A stretch of DNA of 64,000 bases from an uncultured Lachnospiraceae bacterium (lineage in GTDB: Bacteria; Bacillota; Clostridia; Lachnospirales; Lachnospiraceae), in contig CAJUHH010000012.1 of NCBI GenBank assembly GCA_910585965.1, forward strand, positions 62,001 to 126,000, in the 5' to 3' direction. Below, piece after piece: positions 9,121 through 17,885 of this stretch (within the stretch, counting starts at the first letter, position 1; each line of letters opens with the position of its first letter). The translations under genes and the position numbers were made by a program. A model generated the notes under the pieces. The model did no database searches and was not told where the DNA came from. It saw only the letters and a program-made list of their open reading frames with translations.

Positions 9121-10173
9121 TTAACATAGCTGGCGGTATATCTTGCAATATATATGGAACATATCCGGATCAAACTTACTGCCAGCATCCTTCTCCATAA
9201 TGGAAAGCGCTTCATCCATCCCCAACGATGAGCGGTAAGACCGATTTTCCGTCAACGCACAATAAACACTGACTAATGACGCTATTCTGGCCGAAAGGGG
9301 AATCTCCTCCCCTGCCCGTCCTTCCGGATAGCCGCTCCCATCCCAGTTTTCATGATGAAAACGGGCAATATCAATAGCCAACTCGATAAAATCATTATAA
9401 TCGCTGCCCGTTCGGATGTCACTAAGCAATTTAGCCCCGATCGTCGTATGCTGCCTTGCAATTTTCGTTTCCTCCTCCGTCAGCCTGGAGTTTTTCTGCA
9501 AAATCTCCCTGGGAAGGGCAATATAGCCAATATCGCATAAAGGAGCGGCGATTTCTATCGTATCTATAAAATTATCGGAAATTCTATCTTCGAACATAGG
9601 GGAAAGCTGCAGCCCTTGCGCCAGGGTCCTGCAATTTTTGCGTATCCTTTCCGTATGGCCCTTATCAAAATAAGCATTTTCCGCCGCCGCATTCGCCAGG
9701 GCGTACAATACATTCTTTTTCCCCTTTTCAATTTGATCCAGCTGTGTGCTGACAGAAACCTGCAATCGTCTGTTTGTTTCTTTTAACTGCCTGTTGCTTT
9801 CATATAAGCGCAAATGTACACCGACCCGCGCCTGTACTACTGCCGGAATAAAGGGCTTCGTAATATAATCATCGCCTCCCATGGAAAATCCGCGAACAAT
9901 ATCCTGCGTATCCGTAAACGCTGATATGAAAATAACGGGGATATCCCTTGTCTCCGCATTGCCTTTCAATATCCTGCAAAGCTCATAACCATCCATTCCT
10001 GGCATCGAAATATCTGACAAAATAAGGTGCGGCTTGTATTCATACAAAAACTCCAACGCCTGTTCGCCGCTTTCCGCCAAAACAGGCTCATAACCCATAT
10101 CTGCAATAATCTGCTCCAGGATCACCCGGTTAGTTTCCATATCATCTACGATCAAAATCCGAATGGCGCTCAT
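9121..10173 (-). CDS. Response regulator with degenerate HD-GYP-like output domain
   Basis: 350 residues. The receiver domain (about 1-122, phospho-acceptor Asp54 in LILSDISMPGMDG) is complete. A coiled linker leads to an HD-GYP-related domain that keeps HHENWDGSGYPEG but has lost the metal-binding signature: where active enzymes have HDIGK, this has CDIGY (Cys213-Asp214), and the later DVYDAL is SVYCAL. It is therefore probably not a cyclic-di-GMP phosphodiesterase and may act by binding. Its start overlaps the stop of the sensor kinase gene by 4 nt, so kinase and regulator are coupled. Confidence 0.85.
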   Translation of the reverse strand: MSAIRILIVDDMETNRVILEQIIADMGYEPVLAESGEQALEFLYEYKPHLILSDISMPGMDGYELCRILKGNAETRDIPVIFISAFTDTQDIVRGFSMGGDDYITKPFIPAVVQARVGVHLRLYESNRQLKETNRRLQVSVSTQLDQIEKGKKNVLYALANAAAENAYFDKGHTERIRKNCRTLAQGLQLSPMFEDRISDNFIDTIEIAAPLCDIGYIALPREILQKNSRLTEEETKIARQHTTIGAKLLSDIRTGSDYNDFIELAIDIARFHHENWDGSGYPEGRAGEEIPLSARIASLVSVYCALTENRSYRSSLGMDEALSIMEKDAGSKFDPDMFHIYCKIYRQLC

Positions 10174-11621
10174 TCCTGTCCTTCCCCCGGTTCGCTTTTT
10201 TCTTCCTCTATCAGTGCATCCAGCGCATGATAGGCCGCTGATGTCTTTTCATAATTTTCTTTCTGAACCGCCATCTTCAAGCGCAGCGCCATGCTCTTTA
10301 CCTCCCTCGGCGCTTCGCCGGTCAGCTGTTTCACCGTATCGGCAAACATTTCCGCCTTTTCCCAATTCTCCATTTCCACACAGAGAATCAGCTTTGACAA
10401 CGTCCTCTTCAGTTTATCTTTGTTGGCTTCGCTTCCATACTGCCGTATGTCGTCCTCCCCCGCCTCCTGTATCGGCCTTTGCCGGTTGAAGTCCGAGGGT
10501 ACCCTTTGCGCAAGGCCGGAAGCTGCCGGTACTTCTTCTCCTTCTGGAACTGTTACCCAAATGGAAAAAGAAAAATTGGAGCCTTTTCCTTTTTCGCTTT
10601 CCACCCCGATCGTTCCTCCCATCAGTTCCACCAGCTCCTTGCATATATTCAAGCCCAGCCCGGTTCCGCCGTACTGCCTGGAAATAGAAGCATCCACCTG
10701 GGAAAAACTCTGGAATAACTTATCCTCATCCTTCTTATCGATACCGATGCCAGTATCCATGACAAAAAAATACAACTCTATCTTATCATTCACCTGGGCT
10801 GTCTTTACAACCTCCACGCTGATTCTGCCGATCGAGGTGAACTTCATCGCGTTATTGATCAGATTATTCAGGATCTGGACGATACGGAGTTCATCCCCTA
10901 TGAGGTACTCGGGAATATCATCGGACATGGATACGACAAAATCCAGCCCCTTCTCCGTAATTCTCCTGATATGGCTGTCCTTCACATAATCCAGCATATT
11001 TTTAAAATGGAACCGCTGGGGATCCAGCGTAAACTTGCCGGCCTCCAGCTTGGAAAAATCCAGGATGTTGTTTATGATCATCCCCATATTCTCACAGCAG
11101 CGTTCCATTAAATGCAGATTTTTTAATTTGCCGGAATCCGATTCCCTTTCCAGCAGTTCTCTTACATTGCCAAGAATACCGTTTACCGGTGTCCGCAGCT
11201 CATGGGTGACATTGGCGACAAACTCTGATTTCACCTTCATTGCCTGTTCCGCCTCATATCTTACCTGAGCCACTTCCTTTCCCAGGAATTCTTTTTCCAG
11301 TATGTCGTTAGCCATACACACATACTGTCCGTCACCGCTTTGCACGATCCGGGCTTCTACCGGAAAACAGGTCTGGTTCTTCCGATACGCCGCCATGTTT
11401 TCTGTTTTCCGCTCAAATGCATATTCTGTGGAAAATCCTTCCTCCGTCTTTGTAAAAATCATTGGAAAAATATCGCTGATATGTATATTTTCTGCTTCTT
11501 CATATCCAAGCTTTTCCCTTGCCTCGGTATTCGCATAGGTCAAGGCTCCCTTTCCATCAAACACGAGAACCATTTCCAGCGCCTGCTCGACAAGGGATGA
11601 AAGAAATTCCTTTTTTTCCAT
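10170..11621 (-). CDS. PAS-containing sensor histidine kinase
   Basis: About 483 residues, apparently cytoplasmic with no membrane helix. A PAS domain (about 5-110) is followed by a HisKA domain with the H box NVTHELRTPVNGIL and a HATPase domain with NNAMKF, DTGIGI and GGTGLGL boxes. A C-terminal helical region of about 100 residues follows that resembles an Hpt-like or docking extension but lacks a clear HxxKG motif. The start ATG at 11621 has GGGGGA 7 nt upstream; a longer frame needs a TTG. It overlaps the degenerate HD regulator downstream and follows the HD-GYP regulator by 31 nt, so it probably phosphorylates one or both. Confidence 0.87.
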   Translation of the reverse strand: MEKKEFLSSLVEQALEMVLVFDGKGALTYANTEAREKLGYEEAENIHISDIFPMIFTKTEEGFSTEYAFERKTENMAAYRKNQTCFPVEARIVQSGDGQYVCMANDILEKEFLGKEVAQVRYEAEQAMKVKSEFVANVTHELRTPVNGILGNVRELLERESDSGKLKNLHLMERCCENMGMIINNILDFSKLEAGKFTLDPQRFHFKNMLDYVKDSHIRRITEKGLDFVVSMSDDIPEYLIGDELRIVQILNNLINNAMKFTSIGRISVEVVKTAQVNDKIELYFFVMDTGIGIDKKDEDKLFQSFSQVDASISRQYGGTGLGLNICKELVELMGGTIGVESEKGKGSNFSFSIWVTVPEGEEVPAASGLAQRVPSDFNRQRPIQEAGEDDIRQYGSEANKDKLKRTLSKLILCVEMENWEKAEMFADTVKQLTGEAPREVKSMALRLKMAVQKENYEKTSAAYHALDALIEEEKSEPGEGQE

Positions 11622-11652
11622 CGTTCCATCCCCCGGATCCTCTCCGTCTGTT

Positions 11653-12741
11653 TTATACAAAAGTAAACATCTTAATCACTTCTACGATATTGAAAAAGTC
11701 TTCCTTCGCCAGCTCAAAGCATTCCAATACATCCGGCGCGAACTCGCCGCATTCTCCCTTCATGATCATATCGTATGCCACGTTGTTTGCATATGCGCCT
11801 TTATATACCCTGTTGCTTACCAGCGCATCATATACATCGGCAATCGCGACAACCTGGGCGCACAAAGGAATCTCCTCTCCCACCAGCTGGTCCGGATATC
11901 CTTTGCCGTCCCATCTTTCATGGTGATGGCGGCAGATATCATAGCAATACTGGAAGAATTCATCATCCTCGTCTTCGCTCTGTCGGAAGTTTTTAAGAAT
12001 CTCACAGCCGATTGTGGTGTGTTCCTTCATCGTCTCGAACTCCTCTTCCGTCAGCCGTCCCGGCTTCAGCAGGATCGCGTCTGAAATGCCGATCTTACCG
12101 ATATCATGCAAAGCTGCGGCTCTGGCGATCTGGTCGATCTTTTCCGGCGTCAGGCCGTATTTCGGGAAATACTTTGCCATATATTTCAACAATATCCTTG
12201 TAAAATATTTAATGCGTTTAATGTGGTCCCCTGTCTCCAGGCTTCGGAATTCCACGACCGCGCTCAGCGCATCGATCATAAATTCGTTATTCTTCTTGCC
12301 TCTGCTTTCCTGGGCAAGAATCTTTTCTTCCTGTTCTTTCAGCTTCTGCTCCATATTGAGCTTATTCTGGTACAGCTCGATAATATTGCTGCTTCTCCGC
12401 ATAACGATATGGGGATAAAACGGTTTATGCATAACATCGGCAACCCCGTAATTGTACGCTCTTCCCTCGCTGGATGCGACAGACTCCCCTGTAATCAGAA
12501 TAACAGGAATCTTATTCAGCAGATCGTTCTCCTTCATATATTCCAAAACGCCGAACCCATCCAATACGGGCATTACAACGTCGAGGCAGATCAGCACAAT
12601 ATTGTCGTTCTCTTTCAGCCGCTCAATCGCTTCCTGTCCGTTCGGAGCTTCTATAATGTCATAATCATCGCGGAAAATCTCTCCAAGTATCACTCTGTTT
12701 ACTTCTTCATCATCAACAATCAATATTTGTTGCCTGTTCAT
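11653..12741 (-). CDS. HD-GYP response regulator, putative cyclic-di-GMP phosphodiesterase
   Basis: About 362 residues from the ATG at 12741, which has AGAGGGAG just upstream. Receiver domain with Asp54 (ICLDVVMPVLDG), a coiled linker rich in Lys/Glu (about 125-150), then an HD-GYP domain with an intact metal site: LHDIGKIGIS (His212-Asp213), RHHHERWDGKGYPD and DVYDAL. It should hydrolyse cyclic di-GMP (or a related cyclic dinucleotide) when phosphorylated. It is the first gene of the ten-gene chemosensory operon, linking the CheA pathway to second-messenger turnover. Confidence 0.9.
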   Translation of the reverse strand: MNRQQILIVDDEEVNRVILGEIFRDDYDIIEAPNGQEAIERLKENDNIVLICLDVVMPVLDGFGVLEYMKENDLLNKIPVILITGESVASSEGRAYNYGVADVMHKPFYPHIVMRRSSNIIELYQNKLNMEQKLKEQEEKILAQESRGKKNNEFMIDALSAVVEFRSLETGDHIKRIKYFTRILLKYMAKYFPKYGLTPEKIDQIARAAALHDIGKIGISDAILLKPGRLTEEEFETMKEHTTIGCEILKNFRQSEDEDDEFFQYCYDICRHHHERWDGKGYPDQLVGEEIPLCAQVVAIADVYDALVSNRVYKGAYANNVAYDMIMKGECGEFAPDVLECFELAKEDFFNIVEVIKMFTFV

Positions 12742-12792
12742 ATTTCTCCCTCTTTTCAATATATTTTCCGGCACTACGCACCAATCATAATA

Positions 12793-12821
12793 AGCCTAAC
12801 ATTTTTCAACATAAATGTCAA
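12793..12821 (-). promoter_or_regulatory. Sigma-A-type promoter of the chemosensory operon
   Basis: On the minus strand TTGACA (12816-12821) and TAGGCT (12793-12798) are separated by 17 bp, about 50 bp upstream of the first gene. It is the only good promoter seen ahead of the ten-gene run. Confidence 0.6.
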
Positions 12822-12866
12822 AGATTTTTGCAAGATTGAGACACAAATTAGGACATAACAATTATA

Positions 12867-12895
12867 TTGCGCCAGCCCTATAAAAATGCTAAAAT
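12867..12895 (+). promoter_or_regulatory. Putative promoter of the KdpD/KdpE-like pair
   Basis: TTGCGC (12867-12872) and TAAAAT (12890-12895) with a 17-bp spacer, 48 bp upstream of the kinase start. The promoter is divergent from the chemosensory operon promoter, back to back within about 75 bp. Confidence 0.5.
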
Positions 12896-12943
12896 AAACC
12901 ATCCGCACAAACAGAGCGGCCTCAGACACAAAAGGATGGTTTT

Positions 12944-14035
12944 ATGCAGCGTTTTCTTTATTTTTTACTCCCAAAAATTACCACCAAAAATAACCGCAGG
13001 AAAGATGCCCTTATCACTCTTCTCCTGCTCGCCCTAGCTACGGCGCTTTCCTTCCTCTATTTCCGTGTATCGCGGAATTCAGCCAATGTGGCGCTTCTGT
13101 ATATTCTCGCCCTCGTTCTGATCGCCCGCGTTACGGACGGCTATTTCTGGGGCATATTCGCGTCGATGATCGGCGTTGTCTGCGTCAATTTCCTGTTTAC
13201 GTACCCCTATTGGGCGTTAAACTTTACGCTGGCTGGTTATCCCGTTACTTTTATCGGCATGCTTGCCATTTCCTTTATCACCAGCGCGGCCGCCACCCAT
13301 ATGAAACAACAAATGCAGATGCTTGCCGAAAGGGAACGTCTTCTGGTAGAGGCGGAAAAAGAAAAAATGCGCGCCAACCTCCTCCGCGCCATCTCCCATG
13401 ACCTGCGCACTCCCCTGACAGGCATCATCGGCTCCGGAGCCTCTTATCTGGAAAACGGGGATGCTCTTGATGAAAACACGAAAAAAAAACTGGTAAAGCA
13501 AATTTATGAAGATTCCAACTGGCTGCTGAACATGGTCGAAAACCTTCTGTCCGTCACCCGCATCCAAGGCGGGGAAGCCAATGTAAATAAATCGCTGGAA
13601 TCTGTAGAAGAAGTGGTATCGGAGGCCGTCATCCGATTAAAAAAACGTCTTCCCGATGCCCGAATCGATGTCAGCGTGCCGGACGAACTTATCCTGATCC
13701 CCATGGATGCCGTCCTCATCGAACAGGTTCTGATTAACCTGATGGAAAACGCCGTTCTGCATTCGAAAAGCGAACTTCCTGTTTCCTGTTATGTAGAGGA
13801 CTCGGAAAATGATATTATATTTCATGTGAGGGATTACGGAATCGGCATCCTGCCCGAACGGATAGCGACAATCTTTGACGGGACGGCATATACCGGGAAT
13901 ATTTCCGCAGACAGTTCCCGGGGCATGGGCATCGGACTGTCCATCTGCAAAACGATCATTACCGCCCACCAGGGTACGATCGCCGCTTCCCCTTGCCCCC
14001 AAGGCACTGATTTCCATTTTTCCCTGCCAAAATGA
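12944..14035 (+). CDS. Short KdpD-like sensor histidine kinase (DUF4118)
   Basis: 363 residues. Four membrane helices between about 22 and 118 form the DUF4118 module of KdpD, then a coiled segment, a HisKA domain with His152 in ISHDLRTPLTGI, and a HATPase domain (NLMENAVLHS, DYGIGI, GMGIGLSICK). Full KdpD is near 890 residues; the N-terminal KdpD and USP domains that sense potassium or nucleotides are absent, while the kinase core is complete. A KdpE-like regulator follows after 52 nt. No kdpFABC genes are present, so the target may be another potassium or envelope system. Confidence 0.88.
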   Translation: MQRFLYFLLPKITTKNNRRKDALITLLLLALATALSFLYFRVSRNSANVALLYILALVLIARVTDGYFWGIFASMIGVVCVNFLFTYPYWALNFTLAGYPVTFIGMLAISFITSAAATHMKQQMQMLAERERLLVEAEKEKMRANLLRAISHDLRTPLTGIIGSGASYLENGDALDENTKKKLVKQIYEDSNWLLNMVENLLSVTRIQGGEANVNKSLESVEEVVSEAVIRLKKRLPDARIDVSVPDELILIPMDAVLIEQVLINLMENAVLHSKSELPVSCYVEDSENDIIFHVRDYGIGILPERIATIFDGTAYTGNISADSSRGMGIGLSICKTIITAHQGTIAASPCPQGTDFHFSLPK

Positions 14036-14087
14036 CCGAACCGGGATATTTTATTTATATGAAAAAGAAAGGTATTGTTATTGATTC

Positions 14088-14798
14088 ATGCATGCAAAAA
14101 CTTACATCGTCCTCATCGAAGACGAAAAAAACATTTGTAATTTCATCGCCACTACGCTCACAGCCCAGGGCTACAAAGTGTCCGCAGCGCCCAACGCCCG
14201 GACAGGCTTAAGCCTGATTACCTCCGGCTGCCCGGACCTGGTTCTTCTTGATCTCGGCCTTCCCGACAAAGACGGCATCGAAGTCATCCGGGAAATACGA
14301 ACCTGGGCCAGCATTCCCATTATCGTCATTTCCGCCCGCACCCAGGAAAAAGAAAAGGTTCTGGCACTGGACTGCGGCGCCGATGATTATATCACCAAGC
14401 CTTTCGGTTCTTCCGAACTGATGGCCCGCATCCGCACCGCCCTCCGGCACAGCAACCGGCTCCAGACCGATTCTCTTTTAAACCAAAGGCCTTATCGGGC
14501 AAAAGGGCTGGTCATCGACTTCGAAAAACGCCTCGTCGCCCTGAACGGAGAAGATATCCACCTGACCCAGATCGAATTCAAAATTGTTTCCCTCCTTGCC
14601 CGCAATTCCGGCAAAGTCATTACCTATGACTCCATCATTTCCAATGTATGGGGACCCTATGCCGACGACAACAACCGCATCCTGCGGGTAAATATGGCCA
14701 ACATCCGGCGGAAGCTGGAACAAAATCCGGCAGAACCCCATTATATTTTTACGGAAATCGGTATCGGCTACCGTATGCTGGAGGATCAGGAAGGTTGA
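14088..14798 (+). CDS. OmpR/KdpE-type response regulator
   Basis: 236 residues. Receiver domain with Asp55 (LVLLDLGLPDKDG), the SAR switch and KPF loop, then a winged-helix DNA-binding domain (LTQIEFKIVSLLARN, with VNMANIRRKLEQNP as the recognition region). It is the partner of the KdpD-like kinase just upstream. The ribosome-binding site is weak and distant (GAAAGG about 15 nt away), so translation may depend on coupling to the kinase. It ends 22 nt from the convergent copA gene. Confidence 0.9.
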   Translation: MHAKTYIVLIEDEKNICNFIATTLTAQGYKVSAAPNARTGLSLITSGCPDLVLLDLGLPDKDGIEVIREIRTWASIPIIVISARTQEKEKVLALDCGADDYITKPFGSSELMARIRTALRHSNRLQTDSLLNQRPYRAKGLVIDFEKRLVALNGEDIHLTQIEFKIVSLLARNSGKVITYDSIISNVWGPYADDNNRILRVNMANIRRKLEQNPAEPHYIFTEIGIGYRMLEDQEG

Positions 14799-14820
14799 CG
14801 CGCGTTTATTTTCTGCCGCT

Positions 14821-15033
14821 TCAGCCTCTTATTTCCACGACCTCATAACCCGCTTCTGTCACCGCTTTTTCCAGCGCCGCTTCCGATACCTCCCGGTCTA
14901 AGGCAACCACCGCGCTCTTTTCTTCCAGGCTCATCTCCACAGATGCAACGCCCTCCACTGCTTCCAAAGCTTTCTGCACCCTTGCTGTGCAATGCCCGCA
15001 GGACATTCCTTCCACAATCATTGTTTTTGTCAT
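14821..15033 (-). CDS. copZ: Free CopZ-like copper chaperone from an internal start within copA
   Basis: The last 70 codons of copA begin at an ATG (15031-15033) that carries a near-perfect ribosome-binding site, TAAAGGAGGA at 15041-15050, 7 nt away. The product, starting MTKTMIVEGMSCGHC, has exactly the length and layout of a stand-alone CopZ. The linker before it lacks conserved residues. It looks either like a copZ gene fused to copA by loss of a stop codon with its own translation start kept, or a deliberate two-product arrangement. Translation of the short form is inferred from the start signals. Confidence 0.6.
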   Translation of the reverse strand: MTKTMIVEGMSCGHCTARVQKALEAVEGVASVEMSLEEKSAVVALDREVSEAALEKAVTEAGYEVVEIRG

Positions 15034-17490
15034 CTTTTTTTCCTCCTTTATTCTATCATTCTCAGCTATATGGCTGTTATTGGAATTTTGTTTCCATTCC
15101 GTTCCGCTATCATGCTCCGTTTCCTGCCCATTTCCCTTCGCCGTTTCGCGAAACCGCCGCAGGCGGAGCGCGTTTGTCACGACGCACACGCTGCTTAAGC
15201 TCATCGCCGCCGCGCCGAACATAGGATTCAGCTTAATGCCGAAAAAGGGATATAATACCCCCGCCGCCAGCGGTATCCCTATGCTGTTATAGAAAAATGC
15301 CCAAAACAGGTTTTCCTTGATATTCCTGATCACCGCCTTGCTTAGCCGGATCGCCGTAACCGCATCCCGCAGATCGCTTTTCATCAGAATAATATCCGCG
15401 CTTTCCATAGCCACGTCCGTTCCGGCCCCAATGGCGATTCCCACGTCCGCGCTGGCCAGCGCCGGCGCATCGTTGATCCCGTCGCCGATCATAGCGACTT
15501 TCTTCCCCTGCCCCTTCAGCGCCCGGATTTTCTCTTCCTTTTCCCCTGGCAGGACTTCCGCGACCACTTCCGCAATCCCCAGCTTCTTCCTCACGGCTTC
15601 CGCTGTTTTGCGGTTATCGCCTGTCAGCATAATGGTCTGGATATGCATTTGCTGCAGCTGCCGGATCGCCTCTGCCGATGAATCTTTGATCGTATCCGCT
15701 ACCGCGATCATTGCCATGAGGTGGACCGGTTCCTTTTGCCCGTCTGCCTTTTCTTTTTCACCGTCTCCCACCCGGCCGAATAAAAGGGGTGTCTTCCCTT
15801 CCTCTGCCAGCCGTTCCATTTCCCTCACTTGTTCTCCCGTAAAATGAGCCGCTTTTTCTTCCAGAAACTTCCGGTTCCCGGCATAATACAGGACATCTCC
15901 AATCTTTCCCTGTATCCCCTTCCCGAATATCGCCTGGAATTCTTTTACCTCGGGCAGTTCCAGCCCAAGTTCCTCGGCGTACCCTACCACTGCATCGGCC
16001 AGTGGGTGTTCGCTCGGTTTTTCCAGAGCCGCCGCCAGCGCCACTGCTTCTTCTTTGTTCCATTCCTTTCCATAGACAACCACATCGGTAACACGGGGTT
16101 TTCCCTCCGTCACCGTGCCGGTCTTATCCAGCACTACCGTATCCACTCCCCGGGCTTCCTGCAACGCTTCCCCGGACTTGATCAGCACACCGTATTTTGC
16201 ACCCACGCCCGTTCCTACCATGATTGCTACCGGGGTGGCCAATCCAAGAGCGCAAGGACAGGAAATCACCAAGACCGCGATTCCTGCCGACATGGCAAAC
16301 TCAAATCCCGCTCCGCTTATCAGCCATACGGCAGCCGCCAGCAAAGCGATCCCGATCACTACTGGCACGAATACGCCCGCAATCTTATCCGCCAGTCTGG
16401 CAATCGGCGCTTTCGACGCGCCCGCCTCTTCCACCAGCCGAATGATCTGGGAAAGGGTCGTATCCTCCCCTACTTTTTCCGCCCGGCACTTCAAAGCCCC
16501 TGCCTTATTCACGGTAGCGGACACCACCGAATCGCCCGCCTTCTTTTCCACCGGTATGCTCTCCCCTGTGATCGCCGACTCATCCACGCTGGAATTTCCT
16601 TCCAGCACCACCCCGTCCACCGGCACAAGACTTCCCGGTTTCACAAGAAAAATATCCCCTTTTTCCACATCCTCCGTTGGAATCTGCTCCTCGGAGCCGT
16701 CTTCCCTGAGTATCACCGCCATTTTCGGCGACAAATCCATCAGCTTCGTAATCGCCGCGCTGGTTTTTCCCTTTGACTTTGTTTCCAGATATTTTCCTAC
16801 CGTAATCAAGGTTAAAATCGTTCCTGCGGATTCAAAGTAAATATCCATCGCATACTGCTCCACCAAAGCAATATCCCCATGCCCCAGCCCATAGCCGATC
16901 CGAAAAATGGCAAAGCACCCATAAGCAATGGCCGCCGATGCCCCAATCGCGATCAGACTATCCATGTTCGGGCTTCCCCTGAACAAAGTCTTAAAACCCA
17001 CCTGGAAGTATTTCTTGTTCACATACAATATAGGCAGCAAGAGCAGGAACTGGGAAAATGCAAAAGCCACCGCGTTCTCGTTTCCATGGAAGGCCGCCTG
17101 GATAAAGCCCGGAACAGGCAGCCCGAACCATTCATAAAACATGTGGTGCATAGAAATATACATCAACGGAACGAGAAAGCCGATGGAAATCCCCAGCCGC
17201 CATTTCATAGCCTTTTCTTCCGCTTCCGCTTTTTTCTTCAGCGCGTCCTCCCCTGCCCTCGTTCCCGCCTCTCCCTGCACCATTTTCTTATTCTTTTTCT
17301 TATCCGCCCCATAGCCGGCCTTTTCCACCGCCTCTATAATCTCCTGTTCCGTCGCCGAACCTTCCACGCTCATAGAATTTGTCAACAGACTGACCGAACA
17401 GGATGTCACGCCAGGCACCTTCGACACCGCCTTCTCCACATGGGCGCTGCAAGCAGCACAGCTCATCCCCGTCACGATATATTGTTCCAT
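14821..17490 (-). CDS. copA: Copper-exporting P1B-1 ATPase CopA with C-terminal CopZ-like domain
   Basis: About 889 residues. N-terminal HMA domain with Cys11/Cys14 (GMSCAACSAHV), membrane helices, actuator TGES loop (308-311), the ion-path CPC at 411-413, phosphorylated Asp455 in DKTGTVTEG, GDGINDAPA hinge, and late helices with YNSIGIP and MSLSSVCVVTN, the Cu(I)-type signature. After a hydrophilic linker comes a second HMA (GMSCGHCTARV), fused in frame, that looks like a CopZ chaperone. The ATG at 17490 with GAGGAGG upstream is chosen; the longer frame runs into the repeat array. It is regulated by CsoR, encoded 395 bp upstream. Confidence 0.95.
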   Translation of the reverse strand: MEQYIVTGMSCAACSAHVEKAVSKVPGVTSCSVSLLTNSMSVEGSATEQEIIEAVEKAGYGADKKKNKKMVQGEAGTRAGEDALKKKAEAEEKAMKWRLGISIGFLVPLMYISMHHMFYEWFGLPVPGFIQAAFHGNENAVAFAFSQFLLLLPILYVNKKYFQVGFKTLFRGSPNMDSLIAIGASAAIAYGCFAIFRIGYGLGHGDIALVEQYAMDIYFESAGTILTLITVGKYLETKSKGKTSAAITKLMDLSPKMAVILREDGSEEQIPTEDVEKGDIFLVKPGSLVPVDGVVLEGNSSVDESAITGESIPVEKKAGDSVVSATVNKAGALKCRAEKVGEDTTLSQIIRLVEEAGASKAPIARLADKIAGVFVPVVIGIALLAAAVWLISGAGFEFAMSAGIAVLVISCPCALGLATPVAIMVGTGVGAKYGVLIKSGEALQEARGVDTVVLDKTGTVTEGKPRVTDVVVYGKEWNKEEAVALAAALEKPSEHPLADAVVGYAEELGLELPEVKEFQAIFGKGIQGKIGDVLYYAGNRKFLEEKAAHFTGEQVREMERLAEEGKTPLLFGRVGDGEKEKADGQKEPVHLMAMIAVADTIKDSSAEAIRQLQQMHIQTIMLTGDNRKTAEAVRKKLGIAEVVAEVLPGEKEEKIRALKGQGKKVAMIGDGINDAPALASADVGIAIGAGTDVAMESADIILMKSDLRDAVTAIRLSKAVIRNIKENLFWAFFYNSIGIPLAAGVLYPFFGIKLNPMFGAAAMSLSSVCVVTNALRLRRFRETAKGNGQETEHDSGTEWKQNSNNSHIAENDRIKEEKKMTKTMIVEGMSCGHCTARVQKALEAVEGVASVEMSLEEKSAVVALDREVSEAALEKAVTEAGYEVVEIRG

Positions 17491-17531
17491 ACACGCCTCC
17501 TCATCAATGCCCTGACTTCTATAATCTGTGC

Positions 17532-17885
17532 GGTTCTTGGCGAAGCACCCGCTGGTGCGAGCCTTAGAACTCTTCGCACTAACTCCCATGCCGCAGCTTC
17601 GCTGCGACTCAAATCCCGATGAAAAATGCCGCTTTTCAGGCATTTTTCGGTGTGAAAAAGACTTGCGAAGCAAGTCTAGAAGTTCTTGGCGAAGCACCCA
17701 CTGGTGCGAGCCTTAGAACTTCTCTTCACACTAACCCCCATGCCGCCTCCCGGCGGCACAAACCACCAATGGGAAGAACGCCGTATTTCAGGCGTTCTTC
17801 GGTGTGAAAAAGACTTGCGAAGCAAGTCTAGAAGTTCTTAGCGAAACGCCCTCTGGCGTGAGCTTTAGAACTTCTTTCCACACTA
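17532..17885. repeat. Tandem hairpin-repeat array (about 150-bp units), 2.4 copies
   Basis: Each unit contains four hairpins: one closed by GAAGTTCT/AGAACTTC with an inner CACC/GGTG stem; a variable short stem with a TTC-type loop; a terminator-like stem (GAAAAATGCC/GGCATTTTTC); and AGACTTGC-GAA-GCAAGTCT. Units start near 17532, 17679 and 17831; the last is cut off at the csoR stop. Stem changes between units are compensatory. The array fills the space between csoR and copA, with no gene in it. A related copy lies at 31.6 kb. Confidence 0.8.

Noticed and set aside
12944..14798. A complete potassium (Kdp) operon
   Set aside because: Only a short KdpD-like kinase and KdpE-like regulator are present; no kdpFABC structural genes are in the window.
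17532..17885. CRISPR array
   Set aside because: The repeats are about 150 bp with several hairpins and no spacers of uniform length, and there are no cas genes.
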